Positions 1-12,116 are shown, counted from the stretch's first letter. The stretch: 64,000 nucleotides of DNA from Littorina saxatilis (GCF_037325665.1 NC_090251.1:18844782-18908781); one strand, 5' to 3'. Numbers and translations: made by a program. Notes: a model not told the origin generated them from the letters alone.

Positions 1-393
1 GCAGGAAGCTTAATTTATACATCCCCGCAACGATGGGAAAAGCCCTGGAAGTAATTAAACTAATTAAATAGGACTATGTCAGCCTTTAAAATCGTATCCA
101 TGATTTTGTTTTGATTTTTGTTTCATTTGAGAATGTGGTGTCTTCATCGGCGTCCCCAACCCGAAGCGCAGCATTTGCATCCCATGTTTAAATATGTATA
201 GCAACAAGCGTGTTTGCACTTGCATCCTCGGGTATCTCTGTCCAAGGTCTGTATCGCTTCAACCTGCTCCATCCCCTGCGTGTCTTCGGCCAGGGATTCT
301 GTGGTCATACACACACCGTTTAAAATATCATTGTTTTGGGATTTTATCTGGTCTGAGAAGTGAGCAACACTGGAGTAGAACCAATTTCCCACT

Positions 394-3374
394 GAATGTT
401 TTGTGTACGTGTGTTTGTCGTGTGGTATCAATGTTGTGTGTACGTGTGTTTGTCGTCTGGTATCAATTTTGTGTGTACGTGTGTTTGTCGTCTGGTATCA
501 ATGTTGTGTGTTCGTGTGTTTGTCGTCTAGTATCAATGTTGTGTGTTCGTGTGTTTGTCGTCTGGTATCAATGTTGTGTGTACGTGTGTTTGTCGTCTGG
601 TATCAATTTTGTGTGTACGTGTGTTTGTCGTCTGGTATCAATGTTGTGTGTTCGTGTGTTTGTCGTCTGGTATCAATGTTGTGTGTTCGTGTGTTTGTCG
701 TCTGGTATCAATGTTGTGTGTTCGTGTGTTTGTTGTCTGGTATCAATGTTGTGTGTTCGTGTGTTTGTCGTCTGGTATCAATGTTGTGTGTTCGTGTGTT
801 TGTTGTCTGGTATCAATGTTGTGTGTTCGTGTGTTTGTCGTCTGGTATCAATGTTGTGTGTTCGTGTGTTTGTCGTCTGGTATCAATGTTGTGTGTTCGT
901 GTGTTTGTCGTCTAGTATCAATGTTGTGTGTTCGTGTGTTTGTCGTCTGGTATCAATGTTGTGTGTACGTGTGTTTGTCGTCAGGTATCATTGTTGTGTG
1001 TTCGTGTGTTTGTTGTCTGGTATCAATGTTGTGTGTTCGTGTGTTTGTCGTCTGGTATCAATGTTGTGTGTTCGTGTGTTTGTCGTCTGGTATCAATGTT
1101 GTGTGTTCGTGTGTTTGTCGTCTGGTATCAATGTTGTGTGTACGTGTCAGTGTTTGTCGTCTGGTATCAATGTTGTGTGTACGTGTCAGTGTTTGTCGTC
1201 TGGTATCAATGTTGTGTGTACGTGTCAGTGTTTGTCGTCTGGTAGCAATGTTTTGTGTTCGTGTGTTTGTCGTCTGGTATCAATGTTGTGCGTACGTGTG
1301 TTTCTCGTCTGGTATCAATGTTGTGTGTACGTGTGTTTATCGTCTGGTATCAATGTTGCGTGTACGTACGTGTGTTTGTCGTCTGGTATCAATGTTGTGT
1401 GTTCGTGTGTTTGTCGTCTGGTATCAATGTTGTGTGTTCGTGTGTTTGTCGTCTGGTATCAATGTTGTGTGTACGTGTGTTTGTCGTCTGGTATCAATGT
1501 TGTGTGTACGTGTGTTTGTCGTCTAGTATCAATGTTGTGTGTTCGTGTGTTTGTCGTCTGGTATCAATGTTGTGTGTATGTGTGTTTGTTGTCTGGTATC
1601 AATGTTGTGTGTACGTGTGTTGTCGTCTGGTATCAATGTTGTGTGTTCGTGTGTTTGTCGTCTGGTATCAATGTTGTGTGTTCGTGTGTTTGTCGTCTGG
1701 TATCAATGTTTTGTGTTCGTGTGTTTGTCGTCTGGTATCACTGTTTTGTGTTCGTGTGTTTGTCCTCTGGTATCAATGTTGTGTGTTCGTGTGTTTGTCG
1801 TCTGGTATCAATGTTGTGTTTACGTGTGTTTGTTGTCTGGTATCAATGTTGTGTGTACGTGTGTTTGTCGTCTGGTAGCAATGTTTTGTGTTCGTGTGTT
1901 TGTCGTCTGGTATCAGTGTTTTGTGTTCGTGTGTTTGTCGTCTGGTATCAATGTTGTGTGTTCGTGTGTTTGTCGTCTGGTATCAATGTTTTGTGTTCGT
2001 GTGTTTGTCGTCTGGTATCAATGTTGTCTGTACGTGTGTTTGTCCTCTGGTATCAATGTTGTGTGTACGTGTGTTTGTCGTCTGGTATCATTGTTTTGTG
2101 TTCGTGTGTTTGTCGTCTGGTATCAATGTTGTGTGTTCGTGTGTTTGTCGTCTGGTATCAATGTTGTGTGTACGTGTGTTTGTCGTCTGGTATCAATGTT
2201 GTGTGTACGTGTGTTTGTCGTCTGGTATCAATGTTGTGTGTTCGTGTGTTTGTCGTCTGGTATCACAGTTGTGTGTTCGTGTGTTTGTCGTCTGGTAACA
2301 CTGTTGTGTGTACGTGTGTTTGTCGTCTGGTATCACTGTTGTGTGTACGTGTGTTTGTCGTCTGGTATCAATGTTGTGTGAACGTGTGTTTGTCGTCTGG
2401 TATCAATGTTGTGTGTACGTGTGTTTGTCGTCTGGTATCAATGTTGTGTATACGTACGTGTGTTTGTTGTCTGGTATCACAGTTGTGTGTTCGTGTGTTT
2501 GTCGTCTGGTATCACTGTTGTGTGTACGTGTGTTTGTCGTCTAGTATCAATGTTTTGTGTACGTGCATGTATTTGTCGTCTGGTATCAATGTTGTGTGAA
2601 CGTGTGTTTGTCGTCTGGTATCAATGTTGTGTGTATGTGTGTTAATCGTCTGGTATCAATATTGTGTGTTCGTGTGTTTGTCGTCTGGTATCAATGTTTT
2701 GTGTTCGTGTGTTTGTCGTCTGGTATCATTGTTTTGTGTTCGTGTGTTTGTCGTCTGGTATCAATGTTGTGTGTTCGTGTGTTTGTCGTCTGGTATCACT
2801 GTTGTGTGTTCGTGTGTTTGTCGTCTGGTATCATTGTTTTATGTTCGTGTGTTTGTCGTCTGGTATCAATGTTGTGTGTACGTGTGTTTGTCGTCTGGTA
2901 TCAATGGTGTGTGTACGTGTGTTTGTCGTCTGGTATCAATGTTGTGTGTACGTGTGTTAATCGTCTGGTATCAATGTTGTGTGTTCGTGTGTTTGTCGTC
3001 TGGTATCAATGTTGTGTGTTCGTGTGTTTGTCGTCATGTATCATTGTTTTGTGTACGTGAGTTTGTCGTCTAGTATCAATGTTTTGTGTACGTGCATGTA
3101 TTTGTCGTCTGGTATCATTGTTTTGTGTACATGTGTTTTTCGTCTGGTATCAATGTTTTGTGTACGTGTGTTTGTCGTCTGGTATCAATGTTTTGTGTAA
3201 GTGTGTTTGTCGTCTGGTATCAATGTTTTGTGTACGTGTGTTTGTCGTCTGGTATCAATGTTTTGTGTACGTGTGTTGGTCGTCTTGTATCATTGTTTTG
3301 TGCACGTGTGTTTGTCGTCTGGTATCATTGTTTTGTGTACGTGTGTTTGTCGTCTGGTATTATTGTTTTGTGTA
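394..3374. repeat. 35-bp minisatellite, about 85 copies
   Basis: Head-to-tail units of 35 bp with the core TTTGTCGTCTGGTATCAATG run through the whole interval. Units differ mainly at two sites: TACGTG versus TTCGTG, and GTTGTG versus GTTTTG. Three consecutive units near 1141-1250 are 38 bp long because of an inserted CAG-containing triplet. The unit has no stop codon in any plus-strand frame, and 35 is not a multiple of 3, so each frame cycles through the same three peptides and long spurious open frames result. I see no gene here. Confidence 0.97.
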
Positions 3375-3694
3375 AACAATTTGGATCACATTGTGCAAAA
3401 GCGTGGAGAGAACTGGACCTATGGGGTGATGTACATGATCGCCTTAGGCGACACCGCCAGCTGGATTGTGACCAAAACATCGATTTGTTTGGTTAATCAT
3501 TTATGATATTAAGAAGGCTGAATCATGTATCTTTCAAATGCAGTTTAAATTGTTTGCCTGTGATTAACCGTTTGCTTGCAATAAGCAATTAAAACCAGTG
3601 AGTGGTATGCAAACAATGACTTTTTTCGCCACCATTTTGCATGCTTTGCATACTTTGCCAAAATAGTTTTTTTTTTACCCTTTGATAGCACGCA
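3375..3694. other. Unique AT-rich spacer, nothing recognised
   Basis: About 320 bases between the minisatellite and a foldback element. There is no convincing coding exon, splice site pair or repeat end. Confidence 0.5.
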
Positions 3695-4360
3695 GGGACG
3701 ATATACAATTGAATAATGTTCCAAAAGACCATTTCTGGCTACTAGAGATCGTCCCCGCATGTTCCCACGTGTTTCGGACACAAGTTTTTACAGCACGATG
3801 GAACACGCGGAGACGGTTTGGGTATGACAGCACACGGGAACGTTATACAATTGAATTCGGGATATCGTTCATGCACAAAACTATTTGATATGTTTTTTAC
3901 GCACGAAGGATCCTCCAAATGTAATTATGTAATGTCCCTGCATGCTGTCAAATCGTCCCCGCGTGTCCCCGCGTGATATAGACGCCATCTTTCATTGACG
4001 AAATATGTCGTCTGCTGCAATAACCTCACTAACAGGCAACAGCCCGTCTCTCCCAACCCCACCCGAAAACAATCGAAGAAGAATGAGAAAGTGAAGAATC
4101 GAAGCAAAAGGAAGAATCAAACCTATAGGAACAGAATCCTAAATGAACCTTTAGGTTTAAAATAATATAGATCAAATAGTTTTGTGCATGAACGATCTCC
4201 CGAATTCAATTGTATAACGTTCCCGTGTGCTATCATACCCAAACCGTCTCCGCGTGTTCCATCGTGCTGTAAAAGCTTGTGTCCGAAACACGTGGGGACA
4301 TGCGGGGACGATCTCTAGCAGCCAGAAAAGGTTTTGGAACATTATTCAATTGTATATCGT

Positions 4361-4363
<3 letters not shown>
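3695..4363. mobile_element. Foldback DNA element with ~195-bp inverted arms
   Basis: The left arm (3695-3890) and right arm (about 4168-4363) are near-perfect reverse complements. The outer ends read GGGACGATATACAATTG on the left and its complement on the right. Each arm also holds an internal diverged copy of this end (ACGTTATACAATTGAATTC around 3840 and 4205). The ~275-bp centre is single copy and noncoding. This architecture fits a foldback or MITE-like DNA transposon. No convincing target duplication is visible because the right end abuts a (CA)n tract. Confidence 0.85.
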
Positions 4364-4397
<34 letters not shown>

Positions 4398-4479
4398 ACA
4401 CACATAGCCATAGGCTACACGTGCACGCACACACACACAAACACACACACACACACATACGCACACGCACACACACAAA

Positions 4480-4520
<41 letters not shown>

Positions 4521-4535
4521 ACACACTCACTAACA
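4364..4535. repeat. (CA)n microsatellite, interrupted
   Basis: A long CA-rich simple repeat that starts directly at the right end of the foldback element. Confidence 0.95.
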
Positions 4536-4763
4536 CATGCACACATACACCAAATCAAAACCTGTTCAAGAAAATGTCACGATACCTGGCGGGTTTCAAG
4601 AGTTGTTGAGCTCCAAATCTGTTTGGTATGAGAAGACCTTGTGGTTACGTGCCAGCCACCTCTATTTATACCATTCCACTATTTCCAGCCATCTGATTAA
4701 TTCTAATTAGTACTCACACCTGACAGGAGAAATTGACTTCGATATAAGTACTGACTCATGGTA

Positions 4764-5078
4764 GCTGCCGCCTGGTGGGTTAAGAGTGGAGATTTTTTCG
4801 ATCTCCCAGGTCAACTTATGTGCAGACCTGCTAGTGACTTAACCCCCTTCGTGTGTACACGCAAGCACAAGACCAAGTGCGCACGGAAAAGATCCTGTAA
4901 TCCATGTCAAAGTTCGGTGGGTTATAGAAACACGAAAATACCCAGCATGCCTTCCCCGAAATCGGCGTATGCTGCCTGAATGGCGGGGTAAAAACGTTCA
5001 TACACGTAAAAATCCACTCGTGCTAAAAACATGAGTGAACGTGGGAGTCTAAGCCCATAAACGAAGTAGAAGAAGAAG
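4764..5078 (+). mobile_element. tRNA-derived SINE, family B, 5' truncated
   Basis: The body matches the copies at 16162-16512, 40461-40771 and 56191-56566: CCTGGTGGGTTAAG, then GTCAACTTATGTGCAGACC, then AAGATCCTGTAATCCATGTC, and a 3' end with AGTCTAAGCCCATAAACGAA followed by GAA repeats. The tRNA-like head seen in the full copies is missing, so this insertion is 5' truncated. Confidence 0.85.
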
Positions 5079-5149
5079 TACTGATAAGGGACAATCAATC
5101 ATATGCCCTTTTCTGACAAAGAAAATCGTCAGTATGATGAGCGCACAAA

Positions 5150-5250
5150 TACAGACAGACAGACAGACAGGGAGACAGATAAACAGACAGAAAGAGACAG
5201 ACAGAATCATACAGACAGAATCATACAGACAGAATCACACACACACACAC

Positions 5251-5308
<58 letters not shown>

Positions 5309-5335
5309 GCACGCATACATATATATACATACAGA
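5150..5335. repeat. (ACAG)n and (CA)n compound microsatellite
   Basis: Simple repeat of ACAG units passing into CA units, with a short CGCGCG interruption near 5258. Confidence 0.95.
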
Positions 5336-5343
5336 CACACCAT

Positions 5344-5655
5344 GGGGGCCCGGTAGCTCAGTTGGTAGAGCACTGGACTTGTGATCGGAAGGTCGCAGGT
5401 TCGAATTCGGGCCGGGACGGACACGGGTCAACTTTATGTGCAGACCCAGAGACGGAAGCCATGTCCCACCCCCGTGTCATCACAATGGCACGTAAAAGAC
5501 CTTGGTCATTCTGCCATAAGTGCAGGTGGCTGAATACACCTAAACACGCAGACACCTGGGTAGCGCGACTCCGTTGCTGCTAGCTTTCCACTGGGAGGAA
5601 GCGACCCGAATTTCCCAGCGATGGGACAATAAAGTAATGAAAATGAAAATGAAAA
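5344..5655 (+). mobile_element. tRNA-derived SINE, family A
   Basis: The head has the layout of a tRNA: GTAGCTCAGTTGGTAGAGC fits a D-arm and box A, and GGTTCGAATTC fits box B. The body carries GTCAACTTTATGTGCAGACC, shared with family B. The 3' end is a short tail of AATGAA repeats after ACAATAAAGT. The anticodon stem does not pair well, so this is a retroposon and not a tRNA gene. A reverse copy lies at 7500-7742. Confidence 0.85.
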
Positions 5656-5745
5656 TGCACACACACGCACACACACACCGTGCACACACACACACACACA
5701 CACACATACATACATGCACACTCACACACGCACACTCACACATAT
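5656..5745. repeat. (CA)n microsatellite
   Basis: CA-rich simple repeat directly after the SINE tail. Confidence 0.9.
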
Positions 5746-5886
5746 ATATTCAGATTGAAGATATAGGACGGCACATTTGGAGGTTTGGTTTGGTTTTTGG
5801 GTTTTAATGTCCCTTCAGCAGATGCTAGCTGCTACTCGAGACCGGCACATTTGGAGGTAATTGTAGGCTTAATTTGATGAACCCCA

Positions 5887-5955
5887 TTTGTTTGTTTGTT
5901 TGTTTGTTTGTTTAACGCCCAGCCGACCACGAAGGGCCATATCAGGGCGGCGAAC
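5887..5955 (-). mobile_element. Retroposon 3' end with (AAAC)n tail
   Basis: Read on the minus strand, the sequence ends GGTCGGCTGGGCGTTAAA and then five or more AAAC repeats, the layout of a SINE or LINE 3' end. Only the tail region is recognisable; the family is not assigned. Confidence 0.6.
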
Positions 5956-6395
5956 CCCATTTGATAAACCCATATCTGACATTTGCATCAAAATACATTT
6001 CTTCCATGACCATTTTAACGGTCTCCTTTCATCATCGACAGGTATAATTTCACTGTTGAAATTACATTTCTCAGCGTTGTGACAGTACCGCTGCAACAGT
6101 ATGAGTTATTTCTGATATGCTGACTGTTAGCAGATGATAGATATGTCGAGGAAATGAATATCAACATGAACCGGCAGGAGATTTTGAAGGAAGTAAACCA
6201 TCAATTGATGTCGCTCAGTACTGATCCGTTGGATTGCTTTTTCTAATATATCAGCACATAAAATGTTTAAAATGTACGTATAGTTTTTTTTCTTTTGACA
6301 AAAAAGCAGTCCTACGATTTTGGTTTAAAGTTACACGTTCGGTTGTAGTTTCAACTCGCTTCAACCCTGCGTTATTTTACCTTCCTTGCCTTTCC

Positions 6396-6396
<1 letters not shown>

Positions 6397-6491
<95 letters not shown>

Positions 6492-6526
6492 CATACTTAC
6501 ACACACAAACAAACACACAAACACCG

Positions 6527-6562
<36 letters not shown>

Positions 6563-6612
6563 ATACACACACACACACACACACACGCACACACACACAT
6601 ACACGCACGCAC
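6397..6612. repeat. (CA)n microsatellite, ~215 bp
   Basis: Long CA repeat with scattered TACA and GCAC interruptions. It produces histidine/threonine-rich spurious open frames. Confidence 0.97.
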
Positions 6613-7499
6613 AGTCACGGTCCGACTCCCACATGGTCGGCTGAACTTACTTGGACTGCTTCTGTCTAAGCTGCCCCACCCGGAGTGACCCACGTTCACT
6701 CTCTTCTTCTGTCTCTCATCTGGTCCAGTCACAGTGAATTTACGTCGCTGTAATTATTCACAAATCGCGTATCTCGATTTTTTAGGTTTTGGAACCCTTG
6801 GTTTTTTTTTACCCATGTGGTCAGAAAAGCTCGCATCTCCAGCTGCAAAAGTTATTGAGAAGAAAACTCGTATCTTTATTTGTTTCAAGGGATCGCCAAA
6901 AAACAACACTTTAAGTAAACACACGAGGCTTTCGTGTCGACGCTCGGAGGAAACCATGTCATAATTAACATGGTAGATACGAGGTTGGTGCTGTTGTATT
7001 TTTAGCTTGCACATATTTTTTTCTCAGAAATATGAAATATTGTCCACTGAAGGTAAGGTGACAAAGGGGAAAAAACTCGTATATATTCTAATTCTGGATC
7101 ACTCCTTTGAATAAAAAGCTCCTATAACTCAATATTTTCTAATATTTTCTCAGATGTATCAAATATCAATAACAACTGACATTAACACACATTTAGACTG
7201 CCGTAGTGCACTGTTCTAAAGAAAATATCAACCCATGAATTGAAGTTATATTTGATACGGTGAATATTTAAAAACAGGTGGGTTTTTTCGTTTTTCTCAA
7301 AACAGCAAAAATTGAGACACAAGGTTTGTGAATTACAGCTACGCAGTATGATATATCTTTGGTTAAAACTCTCCCAGCAAACTACCTGCAGATTATCAAA
7401 TTCTTTCTGGTGTCTGTTTACATTTAGTCACGTAAAAAGTAAATTTTAAGGGGCGTATTGTCCGTCAGGTCTTAATTGCCTATATTGGACATGAATTGG
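6613..7499. other. Gene-free AT-rich sequence
   Basis: I find no exon, repeat end or RNA gene in this stretch. Confidence 0.5.
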
Positions 7500-7742
7500 T
7501 TTATACGATTCGAGTTTTACGCCCTCACGGCTTTTTGATGTTTGCATGTTTAGGTGGTATCAGCCATCTGCACTTATGGTAGAATGACCATGACCAAGAT
7601 CTTTAACGTGCCATTGTGGTGACACGGGGGTGGGAGATGGATACCGTCTCTGGGTCTGCACATAAAGTTGACCCGTGCAGGGTTCGAACCAGCGACCTCT
7701 CGATCACAAGTCCAGTGCTCTACCACCTGAGCTACCCGGGCC
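7500..7742 (-). mobile_element. tRNA-derived SINE, family A, reverse copy
   Basis: The reverse complement starts with a tRNA-like head (GTAGCTCAGGTGGTAGAGC, then GGTTCGAACC as box B) and continues through the same body as the copy at 5344. The 3' end is diverged. Confidence 0.85.
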
Positions 7743-7743
7743 C

Positions 7744-7801
7744 TTTAGTCACGTTTTGTCTAAATGTTTTAATATAGACTGGGAATCGAGACAAGGGTTG
7801 T

Positions 7802-7895
<94 letters not shown>

Positions 7896-7944
7896 AAGAA
7901 TACCTCGCAAAGAACTGAACAGATTTTAATGAAACTTGATATAC
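7744..7944 (+). mobile_element. Family 1 element, diverged 5' fragment
   Basis: TTTAGTCACGTTTTGTCTAAATG, a diverged form of the Family 1 start, is followed by GGGAATCGAGAC, a (GT)n tract at 7803-7892 and a degraded match to the segment that follows the (GT)n in other copies (TTTTAATGAAACTTGAT). The rest of the element is absent. Confidence 0.7.
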
Positions 7945-8540
7945 AGTGGAACCTCCCATAACGACCCCTCTTAAAAACGACCCCCTCCGTTTGCCAACCG
8001 ATTTCTTTAAGGTATACGTATTTACTTGTGCCGTTTTTTCCTCCGTTTTTTCCTAAGCCATTAGGAAGTCATTTTTCCTAAGCCATTGGGAAGTCTAAAA
8101 ATGAAGACATTTTTGCGTTGAAAAAAATAAGTCGAGGTGGCAGAGTACCGCATTTTTTAAGCTTAAAAAAAAGAATTATAATTTCTTCACCAAGTTCATG
8201 GACATTGGATTGTTCCGCAGTCGGATTGAATTTCAGGTTGGCACTTATCATATCCGAATAATGAAACTGTTCTTTAAAATGTAGCATTTTATTTTACTAG
8301 ATTTACATTTGTATTTTTATTTCGGTGCAGATGTCAGTCGAAGCAAACAAAGGGTACCCATCAATTGCCGGTTTGCCTTCCTCTTTCGACACGTATATAT
8401 CTGCATGCATATCAGTTAGTTCCAGAGTGTGAACATTAAGTTGAACATGAATCTACCGTCGGTGTGTCGGGCGCCTGTGATTCAGTGACGGTGAATCAGG
8501 ATTAAGCGGGTTTAAAAAAACCAAACAATTTAATACTTTT
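7945..8540. other. Spacer with a mariner-type end
   Basis: A TACAGTGGAACC motif at about 7945 followed by C-rich and AAAAACGACC sequence matches one end of the CAGTGGAACC MITE family seen at 21473 and 43855. A short direct repeat, CCTAAGCCATTRGGAAGTC, occurs twice near 8053-8093. Nothing else is recognised. Confidence 0.45.
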
Positions 8541-9416
8541 TATATTTAGTCAAGTTTTGACTAAATATTTTAACATCGAGGGGGAATCGAAACGAGGGTC
8601 GTGGTGTATGTGCGTGTGTGTGTGTCTGTGTGTCTGTGTGTCTGTGTGTGTGTGTAGAGCGATTCAGACTAAACTACTGGACCGATCTTTATGAAATTTG
8701 ACATGAGAGTTCCTGGGTATGAAATCCCCGAACGTTTTTTTCATTTTTTTGATAAATGTCTTTGATGACGTCATATCCGGCTTTTCGTGAAAGTTGAGGC
8801 GGCACTGTCACGCCCTCATTTTTCAACCAAATTGGTTGAAATTTTGGTCAAGTAATCTTCGACAAAGCCCGGACTTCGGTATTGCATTTCAGCTTGGTGG
8901 CTTAAAAATTAATTAATGACTTTGGTCATTAAAAATCTGAAAATTGTAAAAAAAAATAAAAATTTATAAAACGATCCAAATTTACGTTTATCTTATTCTC
9001 CATCATTTGCTGATTCCAAAAACATATAAATATGTTATATTCGGATTAAAAACAAGCTCTGAAAATTAAATATATAAAAATTATTATCAAAATTAAATTG
9101 TCCAAATCAATTCAAAAACACTTTTATCTTGTTCCTTGTCGGTTCCTGATTCCAAAAACATATATATATGATATGTTTGGATTAAAAACACGCTCAGAAA
9201 GTTAAAACAAAGAGAGGTACAGAAAAGCGTGCTATCCTTCTTAGCGCAACTACTACCCCGCTCTTCTTGTCAATTTCACTGCCTTTGCCATGAGCGGTGG
9301 ACTGACGATGCTACGAGTATACGGTCTTGCTGAAAAATGGCATTGCGTTCAGTTTCATTCTGTGAGTTCGACAGCTACTTGACTAAATATTGTATTTTCG
9401 CCTTACGCGACTTGTT
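8541..9416 (+). mobile_element. Family 1 element, near full length (copy a)
   Basis: Family 1 is an ~850-bp noncoding repeat. Order of parts: a palindromic start ACATTTAGTCAA/TTGACTAAATGT, GGGGGAATCGAGACGAGG, a (GT)n tract, AGAGCGATTCAGACTAAACT, a TGACGTCA palindrome (here 8766-8773), CACTGTCACRCCCTC, two diverged tandem copies of a ~100-bp block with ATTCCAAAAACATATA, TTCATTCTGTGAGTTC, and the end GCCTTACGCGACTTGTT. This copy has all parts and is joined head to tail to copy b. Confidence 0.9.
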
Positions 9417-9493
9417 ACATTTAGTCAAGTTTTGACGAAATGTTTTAACGTAGAGGGGGGAATCGAGACGAGGGTGTGGTGTATTTGTGTGTG

Positions 9494-9555
<62 letters not shown>

Positions 9556-10267
9556 TGTGCGTGTGTGTGTGTGTAGAGCGATTCAGACTAAACTACTGGA
9601 CCAATTTTTATGAAATTTTACATGAGAGTTCCTGGGAATGATATCCCCGGTTTTTTTTTCATTTTTTCGATACATGACGTCATATCCGGCTTTTTGTAAA
9701 AGTTGAGGCGGCACTGTCACACCCTCATTTTTCAATCAAATTGATTCAAATGTTGGCCAAGCAATTTTCGACGAAGGCCGGACTTCGGTATTGCATTTCA
9801 GCTTGGTGGCTTAAAAATTAATTAATGACTTTGGTCATTAAAAATCTGAAAATTGTTAAAAAATTTTTTTTGGATAAAACGATCAAAATTTACGTTCAAC
9901 TTATTCTTTATCATGTTCTGATTCCAAAAACATATAAATATGTTATATTTGGATTACAAACCAGCTCTGAAAATTAAAAATATAAAAATTATGAAATCGA
10001 TTTAAAAACAATTTCATCTTATTCCTTGTTGGTTCCTAATTCCAAAAACATATAGATATGATATGTTTGGATTAAAAACACGCTCAGAAACTTAAAACGA
10101 AGAGAGGTACAGTAAAGCGTGCTATGAAGCACAGCGCAACCGCTACCGCGCCAAACAGGCTCGTCACTTTCACTGCCTTTTGCACTAGCGGCGGACTACG
10201 TTCAGTTTCATTCTGTGAGTTCCACAGCTTGACTAAATGTTGTATTTTCGCCTTACGCGACTTGTTT
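9417..10267 (+). mobile_element. Family 1 element, full length (copy b)
   Basis: Starts within one base of the end of copy a, in the same orientation, so the two form a tandem pair. The (GT)n tract at about 9487-9575 is much longer than that of copy a. The TGACGTCA palindrome is at 9675-9682. Confidence 0.9.
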
Positions 10268-10326
10268 TTTTACTAAATTCATTTTGGAACTCTGTGACAC
10301 CTGTTCTCTGCACTTAATAATTAATT

Positions 10327-11107
10327 AACAAGTCGCGTAAGGCGAAATTACTACATTTAGTCAAGCTGTGGAACTCACAGAATGAAACTGAACGTACTGC
10401 ATTTTTTCACAATGACCGTAGTCCGCCGCTAGTGCAAAAGGCAGTGAAAGTGACGAGCCTGTTCAGCGCTGTAGCGGTTGCGCAGCGCTGCATAGCACGC
10501 TTTTCTGTACCTCTCTTCGTTTTAACTTTCTGAGCGTGTTTTTAATCCAAACATATCATATCTATATGTTTTTGGAATCAGGAACCGACAAGGAATAAGA
10601 TGAAATTGTTTTTAAAACGATTTCGGAAATTTAATTTTAATCATAATTTTTATATTTTTAATTTTCAGAGATTGTTTTTAATCCGAATATAACATATCTA
10701 TATGTTTTTGGAATCAGAACATGATAAAGAATAAAATAAAAGTAATTTTGGATCGTTTTATAAAAAAATAATTTTAATTACAATTTTCAGATTTTTAATG
10801 ACCAAAGTCATTAATTAATTTTTAAGCCTTCATGCTGAAATGCAATACCGAAGTCCGGCCTTTGTCGAAGATTGTTTGGCCAAAATTTCAATCAATTTGA
10901 TTGAAAAATGAAGGTGTGACAGTGCCGCCTCAACTTTTACAAAAAGCCGGATATGACGTCATAAAAGACATTTATCGAAAAAACGAAAAAAACATCTGGG
11001 GATATCATACCCAGAAACTCTCATGTAAAATTTCATAAAGATCGGTCCAGTAGATTACTCTGAATCGCTCCACACACACACGCACCGGACACAGACACAC
11101 ACACACA

Positions 11108-11175
<68 letters not shown>

Positions 11176-11238
11176 CACGACCCTCGTCTCGATTCCCCCT
11201 CTATGTTAAAACATTTAGTCAAATCTTGACTAAATGTA
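10327..11238 (-). mobile_element. Family 1 element, full length, reverse (copy c)
   Basis: The plus strand begins AACAAGTCGCGTAAGGCGAA, the complement of the Family 1 end, and finishes with the palindromic start near 11210-11238. The microsatellite reads (CA)n at 11072-11172. Together with copies a and b it makes an inverted cluster of three. Confidence 0.9.
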
Positions 11239-11276
11239 AAAAAAAAAAAAACTTATGTAAATAAATAAATACATTA

Positions 11277-11500
11277 GGCCAAAAAAAAATAGTCTGTTTA
11301 CTGTAACCCGACCGACCCTATTCTTTTCGCGCGACCCTAAACTTTTTTTTGGCATTTGGGGGAGAGAAAAAAAAAAAAAATCTTTTGTTTTTTTTGTAAA
11401 ATAACGTAAAACTATGGTTTTTTGGAGAAAAAAAAAATCCCGACCTACCGACCCTATTTTTTTGGCCTATGTTACCGTAAACAGACCTTTTTTTTTGGCC
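11277..11500. mobile_element. Harbinger-type MITE with TTA target duplication
   Basis: Terminal inverted repeats start GGCC followed by an A-run and GTCTGTTTAC; the copy at 25314-25553 has the same ends. Flanking TTA triplets at 11274-11276 and 11501-11503 give a 3-bp target duplication. TWA duplications are typical of PIF/Harbinger elements, and the second copy is flanked by TAA. Inner inverted parts include GACCGACCCTATT. No coding capacity. Confidence 0.8.
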
Positions 11501-11503
11501 TTA

Positions 11504-12116
11504 CAAAAATCACTCTTCATAAGGAGCATCCAAATGAAAAGTCTCTCTGATCTGTGCTAAAGCCTCGGCAGTTTATCATGAGGATTCACACGCCGCAAGA
11601 AAGAATTGAAGTATCGTAACACAACTGAGAACAAGACCATTGCCTATGGTGACACTGAAAACTGACACGGACAAGTCATACTGAACTGTGACAAGCAGCA
11701 AATCATGGCTATATTTTTAAAACTTTTCCCCTGTAAATCGTGATAAATGTACCTAATAAACCCCTATTATAAACTTACTCAGTCTCAGGTTCAAGTTAAA
11801 GCAAACGTGCTGATTCGATCTTGCAGATGGTGTAGAAAGGGGTGTAATCGATGCATGACCAAGCCATAAAGGAAAGACAAGCACTGTAGTAGAAGTGTTG
11901 CGACCCATCTTGTCATTGGCGCCTTTCCGGAAATGACCTGCGCTTTGTTGGAATTTCAACAATGGCCGCCATTGTAGGAATTCCAACTTTGCGCTACGCG
12001 ATTCTAGAAATGTACCGCGCGCATAGTGAGAATTCTGCTCTTTCTTAGAATGCGATGTAAAATGATACAAGTAATGATGGCCTATGATGATCTTTGTGTT
12101 TTAAAGTGATCGATGC
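11504..12116. other. Gene-free spacer
   Basis: No exon is recognised. Around 11960-12010 the string GGAATTCCAACTTTGCGC followed by GATTCTAGAA resembles the terminal repeat of the foldback element at 45823-47916, suggesting a decayed relative. Confidence 0.4.

Noticed and set aside
194-2599. 801-codon open frame and its neighbours in the other plus frames
   Set aside because: They only translate the 35-bp minisatellite. All three frames give the same cyclic peptides (VCLSSGINVV, CRLVSMLCVR, VFVVWYQCC), which is what a stop-free unit whose length is not a multiple of 3 must give.
5346-5420. Possible tRNA gene (GTG anticodon)
   Set aside because: Boxes A and B are tRNA-like, but the anticodon stem does not pair and the sequence continues into a SINE body with a repeat tail; a second diverged copy exists at 7500-7742.
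4227-6688. Histidine/threonine- and cysteine/valine-rich frames
   Set aside because: They translate (CA)n or (GT)n microsatellites.
11072-11172. CRISPR-like or telomeric repeats
   Set aside because: The repeats here and elsewhere are simple CA/GT tracts and minisatellites without spacers or telomere hexamers.
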